A stretch of DNA of 52,132 nt from an uncultured Selenomonadaceae bacterium (lineage in GTDB: Bacteria > Bacillota > Negativicutes > Selenomonadales > Selenomonadaceae), in NCBI GenBank assembly GCA_905234395.1, contig CAJOHG010000006.1:1-52132 (forward strand), in the 5' to 3' direction. This document shows positions 34,247 through 44,611 of the stretch, one piece after another. Within the stretch, counting starts at the first letter, position 1. Each line of letters starts with the position of its first letter. Position numbers and translations under genes: made by a program. The notes beneath the pieces were generated by a model. That model was not told the origin of the DNA and did not search any database. It saw only the letters and a program-made list of their open reading frames with translations.

Positions 34247-37200
34247 ATGCTTGACGTTAATGTTTTTGACTCTATGCGTATCGGACTCGCCTCGCCTGAT
34301 AAGATTCGTCAATGGTCTCATGGCGAAGTGAAAAAGCCCGAAACCATCAATTATCGCACCCTCAAGCCCGAACGTGACGGCTTATTTTGCGAACGTATCT
34401 TTGGACCGACGCGCGATTGGGAATGTCATTGCGGCAAATACAAACGCGTCCGCTACAAAGGAACTATCTGCGATCGTTGCGGCGTTGAAGTCACTCGCGC
34501 CAAAGTCCGCCGTGAACGCATGGGTCACATTGAACTTGCCGCGCCCGTCAGTCACATCTGGTATTTCAAAGGCATTCCTTCGCGCATGGGTCTGCTTTTG
34601 GATATGTCGCCGCGAGCATTGGAACGTGTTCTTTATTTTGCGTCGTATATCGTGCTGGATCCCGGCGAAACTGATTTGAAACAAAAAGACTTGCTGACCG
34701 AAGGGCAATATCGAGTACACCGCGAGACTTATGGTCGCAACGCCTTCAAAGTCGGCATGGGCGCGGAGGCTATTCAAGAACTTTTACGCGGTATCGATTT
34801 GGATGAAATGAGCACACAGTTGCGCGAAGAATTGCACTCTACGAACGGACAAAAGAGAATTCGCGCGATTCGTCGGCTTGAAGTCGTGGAGGCATTCAGA
34901 AAGAGCGGTAACAAACCCGAATGGATGATTCTTACGGTTATTCCCGTTATCCCGCCCGAATTGCGACCGATGGTTCAGCTGGACGGCGGACGCTTTGCAA
35001 CGAGTGATTTGAACGATTTGTATCGCCGCGTGATAAACCGCAACAACCGTTTAAATCGACTGCTGAAATTGCGTGCACCCGACATCATTGTTCGCAACGA
35101 AAAGCGCATGTTGCAAGAGGCAGTAGACGCATTGATTGACAACGGACGACGCGGCAGACCAGTGACCGGGCCGGGCAACAGACCGTTAAAATCGCTGTCG
35201 GACATGTTGAAGGGCAAGCAAGGACGATTCCGCCAAAATCTTTTGGGCAAACGCGTGGACTATTCGGGACGCTCGGTTATCGTCGTGGGCCCGGAACTGA
35301 AACTTCATCAGTGCGGACTGCCTAAGGAAATGGCGTTGGAACTTTTCAAGCCGTTCGTGATGAAAAAATTGTCGACGGACGCGAACTTGACAATCAAAGC
35401 GGCAAAAAAGAAAGTCGACCGAGCAACGGAAGACGTTTGGGGAGTATTGGAAGAAGTCATCAAAGAACATCCGGTATTGTTGAATCGAGCACCGACATTG
35501 CACCGATTGGGAATACAAGCGTTCGAGCCGGTATTGACGGAAGGACGCGCATTGAAATTGCATCCGTTGGCGTGCACGGCATATAACGCAGACTTCGACG
35601 GCGATCAAATGGCAATCCACCTGCCTTTAAGTGCGGAGGCTCAAGCGGAAGCACGCGTGTTAATGTTGGCGGCAAATCACATCTTGGCACCCAAAGACGG
35701 AAAGCCGATAATAGTACCTACACAAGACATGGTGTTGGGAACGTATTATCTGACAAAGTTGCGGCATGATAAACCGGAACGACCCGTCAAAGGCGAAGGG
35801 CGATATTTCACGGGACTGGAAGAAGCTCTGCTTGCTTACGACCACAAAGAATTGGATTTGCAGGCAGAAATAAACGTGCGAATCGGATTGGACAGGTTGC
35901 CCGATTTTGTTATAGATCAGCTGGAGACGGAAGACGATTATATCATGGTCAAAACGTCGGTAGGTCGCATGATATTCAATGAGAAATTGCCGCAGGAATT
36001 GCGCCATTATCATCGCGAAGGCGACAACTGGATTCTCGGCGAAGTGATGAATAAAAAGGCACTCGGTAAACTCGTCGCTGCCTGTTTCAACAAATTCGGA
36101 GCGACGCGCACGGCAGAAGTTATCGACGACGTGAAACGACTGGGCTATCACTACGCGTGCCTGGCAGGAATGACCGTTGCGATAAGTGATGTCATCGTGC
36201 CGCCGAAGAAAAAAGAAATTCTTGAGCAAACCTCCGAACGAGTCAAAAGAGTTGAAATTTATTACACGCGAGGTATATTGACGGAAAAGGAACGTTACGA
36301 CAAAGTTTGTGGGCTTTGGTCAGAAGCAACAGAAAAAGTAGCGGACGCAATGATGGAGAATATGGACGAATTCAACCCGATATTCATGATGAGCGACTCA
36401 GGTGCTCGCGGCAATAAGCAACAGATGAGACAACTTGCAGGAATGCGCGGTTTGATGGCAGATCCCTCGGGCAAGATAATCGACCTGCCGATAACGGCGA
36501 ATTTCCGCGAAGGTTTGAGCGTTTCCGATTACTTTATCAGCTCGCACGGAGCGCGCAAAGGTTTGGCGGACACTGCCCTTAGGACGGCTGACAGCGGTTA
36601 TTTGACGCGGCGACTGGTAGACGTGGCGCAAGATGTAATCGTTCGCGAGGACGACTGCGACGTTTTGAGTGTCAATCTGCTTTTGAGCCGAGCCCTTTTG
36701 GCTGAAGACACCTTCGACGCGCTGGAGATTTTGAACGAGGTATTAATCGGGCGTGTTTTGGCAGAAGACATCGTTAATCCCGAAACGGGCGAATTAGCTT
36801 TGCCGCACGATACTATTTTGGACGAGGAAGCATTAATCAAACTGGGCGAGACCGGTGCGACCGAAATAACGCTGCGTGGCTCTGTGTTGACGAAAGCCGC
36901 CGCAAATCATTCGCGCGTGACCGAAACAATTAAATTGGGCACCGCCGACGCTCAAACCCGTGAGGAATTGCGCCACGCTTTTATCCATGAGCATTTGGGC
37001 AAAGAACTTGCCCGCAGTGCTCTTGACTTTGACGCCGGCACGATTTTGTCTCATGAACTTTTAGAGGCTCTCTTGGACGACGAGTCAATCACGGAAATTT
37101 TCATTCGGCAAAACAACATCCGCGGCATAGAAGTCGAGGCGATTGTCGAAGGTCAGAGTCAAGGCGCAGAACTCAGGCTTGAAGACGGCTTTTTGACGGC

Positions 37201-38449
37201 GGCGCAGGAAACTACTCGCGGCGTGATTGAACCTTTGCGCGACAGAATTTCGGGACGCGTCTTGGCAGAAAATATTTACGCCAAAGACGGCACGTTAATC
37301 GCCCAAATCAACGACACGATTGACGACAGCTTAGCCGATAAAATTTGCGCCTCACTTGCACAGCGTCATCGCATTGCAATTCACCGGTCGGACGAGACTT
37401 TGACAGCCGCTGAAGATTATTATTCCAAGGACGGCGAGCTGATTTTAAAAGCCGGTGAAATTGTAAACGATTCGCTCAAAAATGCCTTGACCGAATCCGA
37501 ACGCGTATTGATTCGTTCCGTGTTGACGTGCAAGAGTGCGCAGGGCGTGTGCAAAAAATGTTACGGACAAGATCTTGCAAATCGTTCGGACGTGGAAGTA
37601 GGCGAGGCAGTCGGAATAATCGCGGCTCAGAGTATCGGCGAACCGGGCACGCAGTTGACGATGCGCACCTTTCACACGGGCGGCGTAGCGGGCGGCGACA
37701 TCACTCAAGGTTTGCCTCGTGTCGAAGAATTGTTCGAGGCACGCAAACCTAAAATGAGCGCGATAATCGCCGAAATCGACGGCGTTGTTTCAATCGGCAA
37801 ATCCGATAAAAACGACTTGAAAGTGGTCACGGTCACGCCGACCGATACGGAAAATCTTCAGCCTCGCGAATACACCATTCCTTTCGGCATAACACCCAAG
37901 GTCAAAGACGGCGATTTTATCCGCGCGGGCGACAACATCACCGACGGCGCGAAAAATCCTCACGACATCTTGAGAATTTGCGGCTTAAAAGAAACTCATC
38001 GCTATCTCGTCAAAGAGGTACAAAAAGTTTACAAGTCGCAGGGCGTTGAAATTAACGACAAACACATCGAAGTGATGGTTAGACAAATGTTGCACAAGGT
38101 CAAGATTGAAGAGAGCGGCTCGACTGACTTCCTGCCCGGCGAATTTGTCGACATGAACGTTTTCGAGGCGGCAAACACCAAAGCCATTGAGGAAGACCGT
38201 GCGCCCGCCGTCGCCAAACCGATTCTGCTCGGCATAACAAAGGCATCTTTGGCAACGGACTCTTTCTTGAGTGCGGCAAGTTTCCAAGAAACTACACGCG
38301 TTTTGACCGATGCGGCGATTAAAGGCAAAGTTGATCCGCTTATCGGCTTGAAAGAGAACGTCATTATCGGCAAACTCATTCCTGCCGGCACGGGCATGGC
38401 GCGCTATCGTGAATTGACCGTTGTCGACAACGAAGCCGTTGCCAAATAA
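34247..38449 (+). CDS. rpoC: DNA-directed RNA polymerase subunit beta-prime (RpoC)
   Basis: A 1400-aa protein. The N-terminal zinc ribbon ([20 protein letters not shown]), the catalytic [10 protein letters not shown] (three Mg-binding Asp), the bridge and trigger helices, [16 protein letters not shown] and [24 protein letters not shown] are all present. Between [13 protein letters not shown] and the second zinc site lies an expanded stretch (about 36650-37510) with repeated GRVLAEDI / GRVLAENI modules like those in the RpoB product, recalling the beta-beta-prime modules described in lineage-specific RNA polymerase insertions. It starts 32 bases after rpoB, with GAAAGGAG. Confidence 0.96.
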   Translation: MLDVNVFDSMRIGLASPDKIRQWSHGEVKKPETINYRTLKPERDGLFCERIFGPTRDWECHCGKYKRVRYKGTICDRCGVEVTRAKVRRERMGHIELAAPVSHIWYFKGIPSRMGLLLDMSPRALERVLYFASYIVLDPGETDLKQKDLLTEGQYRVHRETYGRNAFKVGMGAEAIQELLRGIDLDEMSTQLREELHSTNGQKRIRAIRRLEVVEAFRKSGNKPEWMILTVIPVIPPELRPMVQLDGGRFATSDLNDLYRRVINRNNRLNRLLKLRAPDIIVRNEKRMLQEAVDALIDNGRRGRPVTGPGNRPLKSLSDMLKGKQGRFRQNLLGKRVDYSGRSVIVVGPELKLHQCGLPKEMALELFKPFVMKKLSTDANLTIKAAKKKVDRATEDVWGVLEEVIKEHPVLLNRAPTLHRLGIQAFEPVLTEGRALKLHPLACTAYNADFDGDQMAIHLPLSAEAQAEARVLMLAANHILAPKDGKPIIVPTQDMVLGTYYLTKLRHDKPERPVKGEGRYFTGLEEALLAYDHKELDLQAEINVRIGLDRLPDFVIDQLETEDDYIMVKTSVGRMIFNEKLPQELRHYHREGDNWILGEVMNKKALGKLVAACFNKFGATRTAEVIDDVKRLGYHYACLAGMTVAISDVIVPPKKKEILEQTSERVKRVEIYYTRGILTEKERYDKVCGLWSEATEKVADAMMENMDEFNPIFMMSDSGARGNKQQMRQLAGMRGLMADPSGKIIDLPITANFREGLSVSDYFISSHGARKGLADTALRTADSGYLTRRLVDVAQDVIVREDDCDVLSVNLLLSRALLAEDTFDALEILNEVLIGRVLAEDIVNPETGELALPHDTILDEEALIKLGETGATEITLRGSVLTKAAANHSRVTETIKLGTADAQTREELRHAFIHEHLGKELARSALDFDAGTILSHELLEALLDDESITEIFIRQNNIRGIEVEAIVEGQSQGAELRLEDGFLTAAQETTRGVIEPLRDRISGRVLAENIYAKDGTLIAQINDTIDDSLADKICASLAQRHRIAIHRSDETLTAAEDYYSKDGELILKAGEIVNDSLKNALTESERVLIRSVLTCKSAQGVCKKCYGQDLANRSDVEVGEAVGIIAAQSIGEPGTQLTMRTFHTGGVAGGDITQGLPRVEELFEARKPKMSAIIAEIDGVVSIGKSDKNDLKVVTVTPTDTENLQPREYTIPFGITPKVKDGDFIRAGDNITDGAKNPHDILRICGLKETHRYLVKEVQKVYKSQGVEINDKHIEVMVRQMLHKVKIEESGSTDFLPGEFVDMNVFEAANTKAIEEDRAPAVAKPILLGITKASLATDSFLSAASFQETTRVLTDAAIKGKVDPLIGLKENVIIGKLIPAGTGMARYRELTVVDNEAVAK

Positions 38450-38472
38450 AAATCCACACGTCAATAAAAAAA

Positions 38473-38508
38473 CTCCTGCGGCATTTTTACTGCGGGAGAT
38501 TTTTTTTG
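38473..38508 (+). terminator. Terminator of the rpoBC operon
   Basis: The imperfect stem CTCCTGCGGCA / TGCGGGAG is followed by a run of T, about 25 bases after the rpoC stop. Confidence 0.85.
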
Positions 38509-38511
38509 TAT

Positions 38512-38540
38512 TTGATATATTTTGTCGCACATGATAAAAT
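38512..38540 (+). promoter_or_regulatory. Promoter of sppA
   Basis: TTGATA (38512-38517), 17 bases, TAAAAT (38535-38540), about 40 bases before the ATG at 38579. Confidence 0.7.
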
Positions 38541-38578
38541 GCGCTCGTTCTCATCATTTTACAAGGCGGTTTAATCAC

Positions 38579-39379
38579 ATGGGTATTTTTTCCGGAAAAA
38601 AAATTTTAAAGCTCTATTTGAACGGCGAAATAACTTCCAACGTATCAAAGCTCAACGGCGATGATTCCGTGCGGAAGCTGAAGAATTCTTTGCTTGAAGT
38701 AAAACAAACCAACAAAGACAACTACAAGGGCATTCTTTTGAAGATAAATTCTCCGGGCGGTGCGGCGGCTACCAGTGAGGAATTGGCAAAATTGGTTTTC
38801 AGCTTGCGGCAAGATGTTCCCGTAGTCACGTCCATTGGCGACAGTGCTTGTTCGGGCGCGTATATGATTGCCGCCGCCTCCAATTACATTTTTGCCAACG
38901 TATTGTCGTGGACGGGCTCAATCGGCGTGATTATGGGCGTGCCAAACTATCAAGAGTTGGCTAAAAAGCTAGGCGTGTCTTTCAAGACGATTAAATCCGG
39001 CAAGATGAAAGATTTGGGCAATCCTTTCCGCGAAATGACTCCCGACGAAGAAAATTATCTTGAAACGCTCGTTAAGCAGGCACACGCGGAATTTGTCAAC
39101 TTTATAAAACTCACGCGCCCCAACGCGATTAATCTTGATGAATTGGCGGACGGCAGAGTTTTGGACGCACGCACTGCCCTTGAAAACAATCTTATCGACA
39201 AACTCGGCACCGAAGACGACGCGTTGACGTATTTAATTACCGAAATTCTTCACGGCAACGAAAAAGATTTCACCATAACCGACACCGCGCCCAAACCCGG
39301 CTTTTTGAAACGACTGCTCGATATGAATTCGCCCATCACGATCAAATTTGAGTTGCCGAATGATTTTCAAAGATTTTGA
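38579..39379 (+). CDS. sppA: Signal peptide peptidase SppA (S49 family)
   Basis: A 266-aa protein from the ATG at 38579 (AAGGCGG upstream). ILLKINSPGGAAATSEEL, then SIGDSACSGAYMIAAASNYIFAN (nucleophile Ser in the SACSGAYM motif), SWTGSIGVIM and KTIKSGKMKDLGNPFREMT (catalytic Lys) are all S49 hallmarks. It is a short single-domain form without an obvious N-terminal membrane anchor. It would degrade cleaved signal peptides at the membrane. Confidence 0.88.
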   Translation: MGIFSGKKILKLYLNGEITSNVSKLNGDDSVRKLKNSLLEVKQTNKDNYKGILLKINSPGGAAATSEELAKLVFSLRQDVPVVTSIGDSACSGAYMIAAASNYIFANVLSWTGSIGVIMGVPNYQELAKKLGVSFKTIKSGKMKDLGNPFREMTPDEENYLETLVKQAHAEFVNFIKLTRPNAINLDELADGRVLDARTALENNLIDKLGTEDDALTYLITEILHGNEKDFTITDTAPKPGFLKRLLDMNSPITIKFELPNDFQRF

Positions 39380-39388
39380 TAAAAATTA

Positions 39389-39415
39389 GCCCCGACTTTT
39401 GCCGAGGCTTTTTTA
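39389..39415 (+). terminator. Terminator of sppA
   Basis: The stem GCCCCG / CGAGGC with one mismatch, followed by a T-run, begins ten bases after the stop codon. Confidence 0.75.
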
Positions 39416-39444
39416 TTGAAAAATTTATCGCTCTGTTGTAAAAT
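39416..39444 (+). promoter_or_regulatory. Promoter of the small amphipathic peptide unit
   Basis: TTGAAA (39416-39421), 17 bases, TAAAAT (39439-39444). It lies directly after the sppA terminator and about 55 bases before the peptide start codon. Confidence 0.7.
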
Positions 39445-39499
39445 CTGCCTGTCGTTGTCCGACCCCGCCGCAGTAATTTCGGGTAAGGGGGTGAAAACG

Positions 39500-39601
39500 A
39501 TGTTAAAGCTAGTTCTCGACGCCCTAAAAAAAATCGTTGAGAGCATTATCAAACGCTCAATATACGATTGGTTCAAATCCTTATTCAAGGACAACGATTG
39601 A
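39500..39601 (+). CDS. 33-aa amphipathic cationic peptide in its own transcription unit
   Basis: A 33-codon ORF from the ATG at 39500, with GGGGGTGA as RBS. The product (begins MLKLVLDALKKIVESI, ends DWFKSLFKDND) has hydrophobic residues every three to four positions and a net charge near +2, so it should form an amphipathic helix on a membrane. It has its own promoter and a strong terminator. Possibilities are a type I toxin, a leaderless bacteriocin-like or modulin-like peptide, or a small membrane regulator; the sequence does not decide. The ORF can extend upstream to 39416 without an RBS. Confidence 0.6.
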   Translation: MLKLVLDALKKIVESIIKRSIYDWFKSLFKDND

Positions 39602-39609
39602 ACGCCCAA

Positions 39610-39674
39610 TGCGCTGAAGTATAGCGCAACCCCCGAGAGTCTGTTAGCAGCAGATCATCTCGGGGGTTTTGTTT
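39610..39674 (+). terminator. Double-hairpin 3' region and terminator of the small peptide unit
   Basis: A TGCGCT / AGCGCA hairpin is followed by an eleven-base perfect stem AACCCCCGAGA / TCTCGGGGGTT (39628-39638 with 39658-39668) and T-rich sequence. The 19-base loop is unusually long for a plain terminator. Confidence 0.8.
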
Positions 39675-39680
39675 TGTGAT

Positions 39681-39704
39681 AACGATGTTAAAGTAATTCT
39701 CGAC
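39681..39704 (+). repeat. Degenerate copy of the small-peptide gene start
   Basis: AACGATGTTAAAG, then TAATTCTCGAC, matches 39496-39520 (AACGATGTTAAAG, then CTAGTTCTCGAC) with one indel and one change. The copy has an immediate stop and is not coding. It suggests a lost second peptide gene or an RNA target site. Confidence 0.6.
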
Positions 39705-39732
39705 TGTCATTATATCAGCTCAAAAAATTTTT

Positions 39733-42700
39733 TCAAGCGTCAAACTCAACGTCCGGCAAATTCTCCACGATCTCCAACGTCTTCAAGCTCACCGTGATAC
39801 AACTCAATATCAAATCCAAAATGTAGCGCGGATTGTCGTGTTCTGTCGCCCAATCGTTCGGATTGTTGACAATGCCGCTTGCCGAATCGGTTTTCACTTG
39901 ATAGCGGTCAATTATCCACTCCAAAGGGCTGCGTCCGTTCACCACGTATTCAAAACTGCGCGGCGGAATGTTTTTTATCGTGATGTGCTCGTTGTAATAA
40001 AGCGTCGTCTTGTCTTTCGACAGGCGCAATTTTTTCACGGCGAAATTATTTTTCTCCGCACCGATGATTTCAACGTCGGCAAAGGACTGATGTTCGTAGT
40101 GCAGATGAATTTCGGCAAGCTCACGACCTGCGCGGCTCAGCTGCCAAAATTTTTTCGCGTCGGCTGTCAAAATGATTCGCGGCAAAGATTTCTTCAGCTC
40201 CGCAGAAAATTTCTCGCGATAACTCGGCAGATGCAAGAAGCCGTAAACGTAATAAAAAATATCTTCCTTTGTAGGGACTAGGGACGAGGGACTAGGGACT
40301 AGTTTTTCCCGCGCCTGCCGCAAAATAAAATTACTCACGCCGTCGCGCTGCTCGTAAACAATTTTCTTCGGCGCAAACATATCGTCCATACCGCCGCTCT
40401 TAGCCTCTTTTGCCTCGTACCAATACAGCGGAAAACATTGCGTATCGTCGTTGAAATGAAGATCGGTTACTCTTTTTGTCATAAGCGCGGAGAAATTTTT
40501 TCTGGCGTTTGCATCTGTCACGCAGATTAAGAGATTTTCTTCGCAACCTGTCGGAAAAAGTTTTGGCATTTTATAAACGCAATTACTCATTTCTCGTGAA
40601 TAATAAAGCATTTCTTTACAGAACGGACGATAGAAACTTTCAATAATCTGCGCGGCTTCAAATTTGATTTTATGTCCGCGATTTTTATTTTGAGTAGTTG
40701 CTCGCGTCCAAACAATTTTTGTCGGATCAATTTCTGTTGGCAAGTGCGTGTTGTAATAGTCGATAGTCGTGCGCATATTTGTTTCAAGTGAGCGGCGTGA
40801 AAAATTATAAATCCAAGCATCGCGATTTGTTGTAATGCCCATTGAGTTGGCAACGAAGAAAGATTGAACCTTTCCACTGAATTTTTTATCGGGAACAAGC
40901 GGAATGAATTTGTCGAAGTCGTCGCCGCGCTGATTAATCCAATCGCCTTTGTCATTGGGCGTGAGGGTCGTGAAAGTTTCGTGCAGGACGTTCGGCGTAC
41001 GATTGATGATTGAAAGTTTTTGTTCGCGTGAAAGGTAGTCGCCAATGTCGCGGTAAAAAATTTTCGCGTCGCCGACATGCTCAGGATTTTTAACGAGAAT
41101 TGTAATTGCAACACCCGTCATGATATTGAAAACATTTTCGCCGTCTCGCTTTGAATCAGCTTTTTCTTTGGCGCGAATATCGCCGCGCAGATTGAAAACA
41201 TAAATCTCGCTGAACTCCTTGACAAAACAATCTCTCATGCCGCGATTAGCGTCTTTGTCAATCCAGTTTGCATTGGTAATGAATCCGATAATGCCTTCCG
41301 AGATTCTGTCGCCCGCCCAACGAAACGCCTTAATATAGCTGTCGTAAATTGCTTGCTTACACGTGGCGGAAGTTTTGGCGGCGTAAGTTGCGGCGATTCT
41401 CTGTTCGAGTTTCGGATAGTATTGATTCTGATTGTTGTCGTTGGCGGATTTTTGACCGACGGAATAGGGCGGGTTGCCGACGATGACTTCAATTTGCGTT
41501 TGAAGTTGGTCGTTGACGCGTTGAAGATTTTCCTTGAACGATTCGCGAAAAGTTTTGTCGACGATTTGCCCGCGAGCGTCTTCATCTTGTTCGGCGGCTT
41601 GAAAAGTGTCGGTGAAACAAATTCCTTTGAAAGCTTTGAGCTTAGAGCTTTGAGCTTTAAGTGAGTCTTCCTCAAAGCTTAAAGCTTGAAGCTTACAGCT
41701 GTCATAAAAAGCATTCTCAATGTTAATCGACGCGATGTAATAGGCGAGCAAAACAATTTCGTTGGCGTGAAGTTCATGCAAATATTTTCGGAGCAAGTCG
41801 CGCGGTTTAATCAAGCCGCTTTGAATCAGCCGCACAAGAAAAGTCCCGGTGCCCGCAAACGGATCCAAGACGTGAACATTTTTATCGGAGAGCGAGCGAT
41901 TAAAATATTTCTTCAACACGGCGTCGACACTGCGCAAAATAAAATCGACGACTTCAACGGGCGTGTAGACAATGCCGAGTTTTTCCGAAGTCTTTTTGAA
42001 CGCAATGGCGAAGAAATTTTCATATAAGCGCGTGATGATTCGTTGACGTTGAGCGGCGTCGCCCATATTTTTGCACATTTCGCGAACTTGATTGTACAGT
42101 CGCGCAAAGGTCTCGCGGTCTTTGTCAATGCCTTCGCCTTCGAGCTTGTCAAGAATTTTTTGCATGGAGACGGAGACGGGATTGTTCTTGACGAAAGAAT
42201 AATTTTCAAAGAGAGCCTCAAAGACGGGACGCGTCACGAGATGTTGAGCAAGCATATCGACGGCTTCGGCGGGCGTGACGGCGGGATTAAGATTTTTTTG
42301 CAGGTCGTAGAGGAAATTGTAAAAATCTCTGCGCGGCTCACCCTCGACAGAAATTAATTCGTTAATGCGTCGCGTGTGGCGTTCGACAATGTCGGCGACT
42401 TTGTAAGCCCACTGAATCCAATAAGGCGTGCTGCCGACGTGTTCAACCATGCGTGCATAAATTTTATTCTTGAGGTCGTCCCAACGCAGCAGCTCTTCCA
42501 AAAACATTTGCGGATCGCCGCCGATAATAACTTTGACGCTCGTATCGTCGTCGGGATTTTTGCCGGCCAATTTGTTGCGAATTCGTTCAAGTTCAATGTT
42601 CATCGCCTCATCATGAGCACGCAGGGCGTTGACGACTTCCCAAACGATATTGAAATCTTTGCTGTTGCGCAGAGCCTCTTCGGGCGATTTGTTCAGCGGC

Positions 42701-44472
42701 ACGACGACGGGAATAATTATGTAGCCGAAATTTTTATGATTAGCGGTGCGCATGACACGTCCGACGGCTTGAACGATCTCGACTTTGGATTTTTTCGACG
42801 CCATAAAAATCACGGCATCAAGTGCGGGCACGTCGACGCCTTCTGACAGACAGCGCACGTTGCTCAAGACGTTGCAAACATTTCCGTCAATCGCGGCGGT
42901 TTTGAGCGTGAAAAGTTTCGGCGCGCGTTCATTTGCAGACATCGTTCCGGCAATGTGGTCGGCTTTAATGGTGACGAACGAATTTTTATCGGCGTTGAGG
43001 TCGGCAAAAAATTTTTCTTGCACGGCGGAGAAATTGTCGGCAATTCGTTTGGCGTCCTTGATTGAACTGCAAAATGCAACGGCGGTGTGCATGAAACGAT
43101 TCTTGTCGTCGCGAATGAGCCGCGCAGATTTTTCGTCCATGTGCTTTGACAGAGCAAGCAACGCGCCGATAAGTTTCAAGGCGTCGTCAATTTTGAGCGA
43201 AGAATTTTTGTCGCCGATAAATTTTTTTAGCGAAGGCGTCAGATAATTTTCGTTGACGGTCAGCACGAAAACTTTGTAGTCGGCAAGATAACCTTGTTGA
43301 ACAGCCTCGCGGAAACTGATTCGATAAAACTCCTCGCCGAAAATTTTTTCGTTGCTCATCGTCCAATCGGTCATTTTACTTTCGTCGGCGAAATTTTTTG
43401 CATCGGTCTTGAAAAGTCGCGGCGTGGCGGTCATGTAGAGGCGTTTGTCTGCGCGAATGAAATTTTCGTCGTGAACTTTTGTAAAGACGGTCTTGTTCTC
43501 GGCAAAGGTCGCCGTGCGGTGAGCCTCGTCGGCAACAATCAAGTCGAACGTCAAATTCAGCCGATTAACCACGTCGATTGATTGATACGTCGAGAAAATC
43601 ACCGTCAAGCCGTCGCCGGAAAATTTTTTCAGCTCGGCGGAAATTTTTTCGGAGTCGGTCATTGCTTTAAGCGGCAAGTTCACGTCAACAATCTCGTCGT
43701 CAATATCGGAGGCAGTGGCGTCGGAGCAAACACACACGGCGTTAATCGGTTTGGTTGAATTCGCCGCCCATTCTTCGAGAGTTTGACGCAGCAAAGAGAT
43801 TGACGGCACGAGAAATAAAATTTTGCCGTTCGGAAAAATTTTCTCGGCGATTTTCAGCGCGGTGAAAGTTTTTCCGGTTCCGCACGCCATGATTAATTGT
43901 CCGCGAGAATTATTTTGATAGTGAATCTGCGCGGCGTTGACGGCGTTAATCTGATAATCGCGGAGTTTGCGAACGATAATTGCCTCTTCGCCGGAAAAGC
44001 CGTTGTCGAGGAGCGTCCAGTTGATTTGAAGTCGGCGGAGCAGTTCGAGGTTGATAATTTCGACTTCGGGCGACTGATTCTTGAGCATTTCGCGAGCGTT
44101 GTCGGTGAAGTTGTCGGAAGTTGAAATCCACAATCGCCGCGAAAATTTTTTGCCGTCAAAAGTCCGTGCGCTGTTCGATATGAACGAATCAACGGCGGAC
44201 TTATGAATTGCAGTTGATTCGGAATAAAATTTGCATTGCGCCGCCCAAAATTCTCCGCCGTGAGTTTTCGCAACCAAATCAATTCCCAAATCTTTGCCGC
44301 CGAGTTCATTGCGGAAGGGAAAATCTTTCCAACGCCACACGTCGGAAATTTTCCCGCGCCAAATCGGATACGTGAGCAAAAAATTTTTCATCAGCCGTTC
44401 AAAGCGTTCGCCCTTCTCGAATTCGCTCATTGCAAAAATTTCGTAACTTGCAAGCAGTTCGTCAATCGTCAT
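39733..44472 (-). CDS. Type ISP single-chain restriction-modification enzyme
   Basis: About 1579 aa, the length of LlaGI/LlaBIII-type enzymes. In order: an Mrr-like nuclease (GIDLVAKTHGGEFWAAQCKFYS, about 60-85); a superfamily 2 helicase with ACGTGKTFTALK, VADEAHRTATF, TATPRLFK and VQAVGRVMRT; a coupler; an N6-adenine methyltransferase with VLDPFAGTGTFLVRL and VGNPPYSVGQ; and a C-terminal target-recognition region. It should cut unmethylated DNA after translocation while methylating host sites. The ATG at 44472 fits the RBS better than the GTG at 44481. Two short repeat tracts are embedded in frame. No partner gene is needed or present. Confidence 0.92.
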   Translation of the reverse strand: MTIDELLASYEIFAMSEFEKGERFERLMKNFLLTYPIWRGKISDVWRWKDFPFRNELGGKDLGIDLVAKTHGGEFWAAQCKFYSESTAIHKSAVDSFISNSARTFDGKKFSRRLWISTSDNFTDNAREMLKNQSPEVEIINLELLRRLQINWTLLDNGFSGEEAIIVRKLRDYQINAVNAAQIHYQNNSRGQLIMACGTGKTFTALKIAEKIFPNGKILFLVPSISLLRQTLEEWAANSTKPINAVCVCSDATASDIDDEIVDVNLPLKAMTDSEKISAELKKFSGDGLTVIFSTYQSIDVVNRLNLTFDLIVADEAHRTATFAENKTVFTKVHDENFIRADKRLYMTATPRLFKTDAKNFADESKMTDWTMSNEKIFGEEFYRISFREAVQQGYLADYKVFVLTVNENYLTPSLKKFIGDKNSSLKIDDALKLIGALLALSKHMDEKSARLIRDDKNRFMHTAVAFCSSIKDAKRIADNFSAVQEKFFADLNADKNSFVTIKADHIAGTMSANERAPKLFTLKTAAIDGNVCNVLSNVRCLSEGVDVPALDAVIFMASKKSKVEIVQAVGRVMRTANHKNFGYIIIPVVVPLNKSPEEALRNSKDFNIVWEVVNALRAHDEAMNIELERIRNKLAGKNPDDDTSVKVIIGGDPQMFLEELLRWDDLKNKIYARMVEHVGSTPYWIQWAYKVADIVERHTRRINELISVEGEPRRDFYNFLYDLQKNLNPAVTPAEAVDMLAQHLVTRPVFEALFENYSFVKNNPVSVSMQKILDKLEGEGIDKDRETFARLYNQVREMCKNMGDAAQRQRIITRLYENFFAIAFKKTSEKLGIVYTPVEVVDFILRSVDAVLKKYFNRSLSDKNVHVLDPFAGTGTFLVRLIQSGLIKPRDLLRKYLHELHANEIVLLAYYIASINIENAFYDSCKLQALSFEEDSLKAQSSKLKAFKGICFTDTFQAAEQDEDARGQIVDKTFRESFKENLQRVNDQLQTQIEVIVGNPPYSVGQKSANDNNQNQYYPKLEQRIAATYAAKTSATCKQAIYDSYIKAFRWAGDRISEGIIGFITNANWIDKDANRGMRDCFVKEFSEIYVFNLRGDIRAKEKADSKRDGENVFNIMTGVAITILVKNPEHVGDAKIFYRDIGDYLSREQKLSIINRTPNVLHETFTTLTPNDKGDWINQRGDDFDKFIPLVPDKKFSGKVQSFFVANSMGITTNRDAWIYNFSRRSLETNMRTTIDYYNTHLPTEIDPTKIVWTRATTQNKNRGHKIKFEAAQIIESFYRPFCKEMLYYSREMSNCVYKMPKLFPTGCEENLLICVTDANARKNFSALMTKRVTDLHFNDDTQCFPLYWYEAKEAKSGGMDDMFAPKKIVYEQRDGVSNFILRQAREKLVPSPSSLVPTKEDIFYYVYGFLHLPSYREKFSAELKKSLPRIILTADAKKFWQLSRAGRELAEIHLHYEHQSFADVEIIGAEKNNFAVKKLRLSKDKTTLYYNEHITIKNIPPRSFEYVVNGRSPLEWIIDRYQVKTDSASGIVNNPNDWATEHDNPRYILDLILSCITVSLKTLEIVENLPDVEFDA
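40268..40303. repeat. Heptamer repeats inside the type ISP gene (C-terminal part)
   Basis: gggactagggacgagggactagggactag: 7-base-period units encoding in frame the odd insert LVPSPSSLVPT. The period of seven shifts codon phase, yet the tract keeps the frame open. Confidence 0.8.
41633..41702. repeat. Short tandem repeats inside the type ISP gene (methyltransferase part)
   Basis: Repeated gctttgagc / agctttaag / aaagcttgaagctt units, partly inverted about 41665. They encode in frame the low-complexity stretch ALSFEEDSLKAQSSKLKAF, located between the SAM motif and NPPY, where family members tolerate loops. Confidence 0.75.
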
Positions 44473-44611
44473 TCGCCACACCGCCCGTTTGAATCGATCA
44501 AATTTTTGTTAAGTACATGCAAGGGATTATTGCACGATTGATCGTCAAAAGCAAGCATTAGAGATGAATCGACGCTGAACATACACTAACGAAAAAAACT
44601 TTACCAAACTA

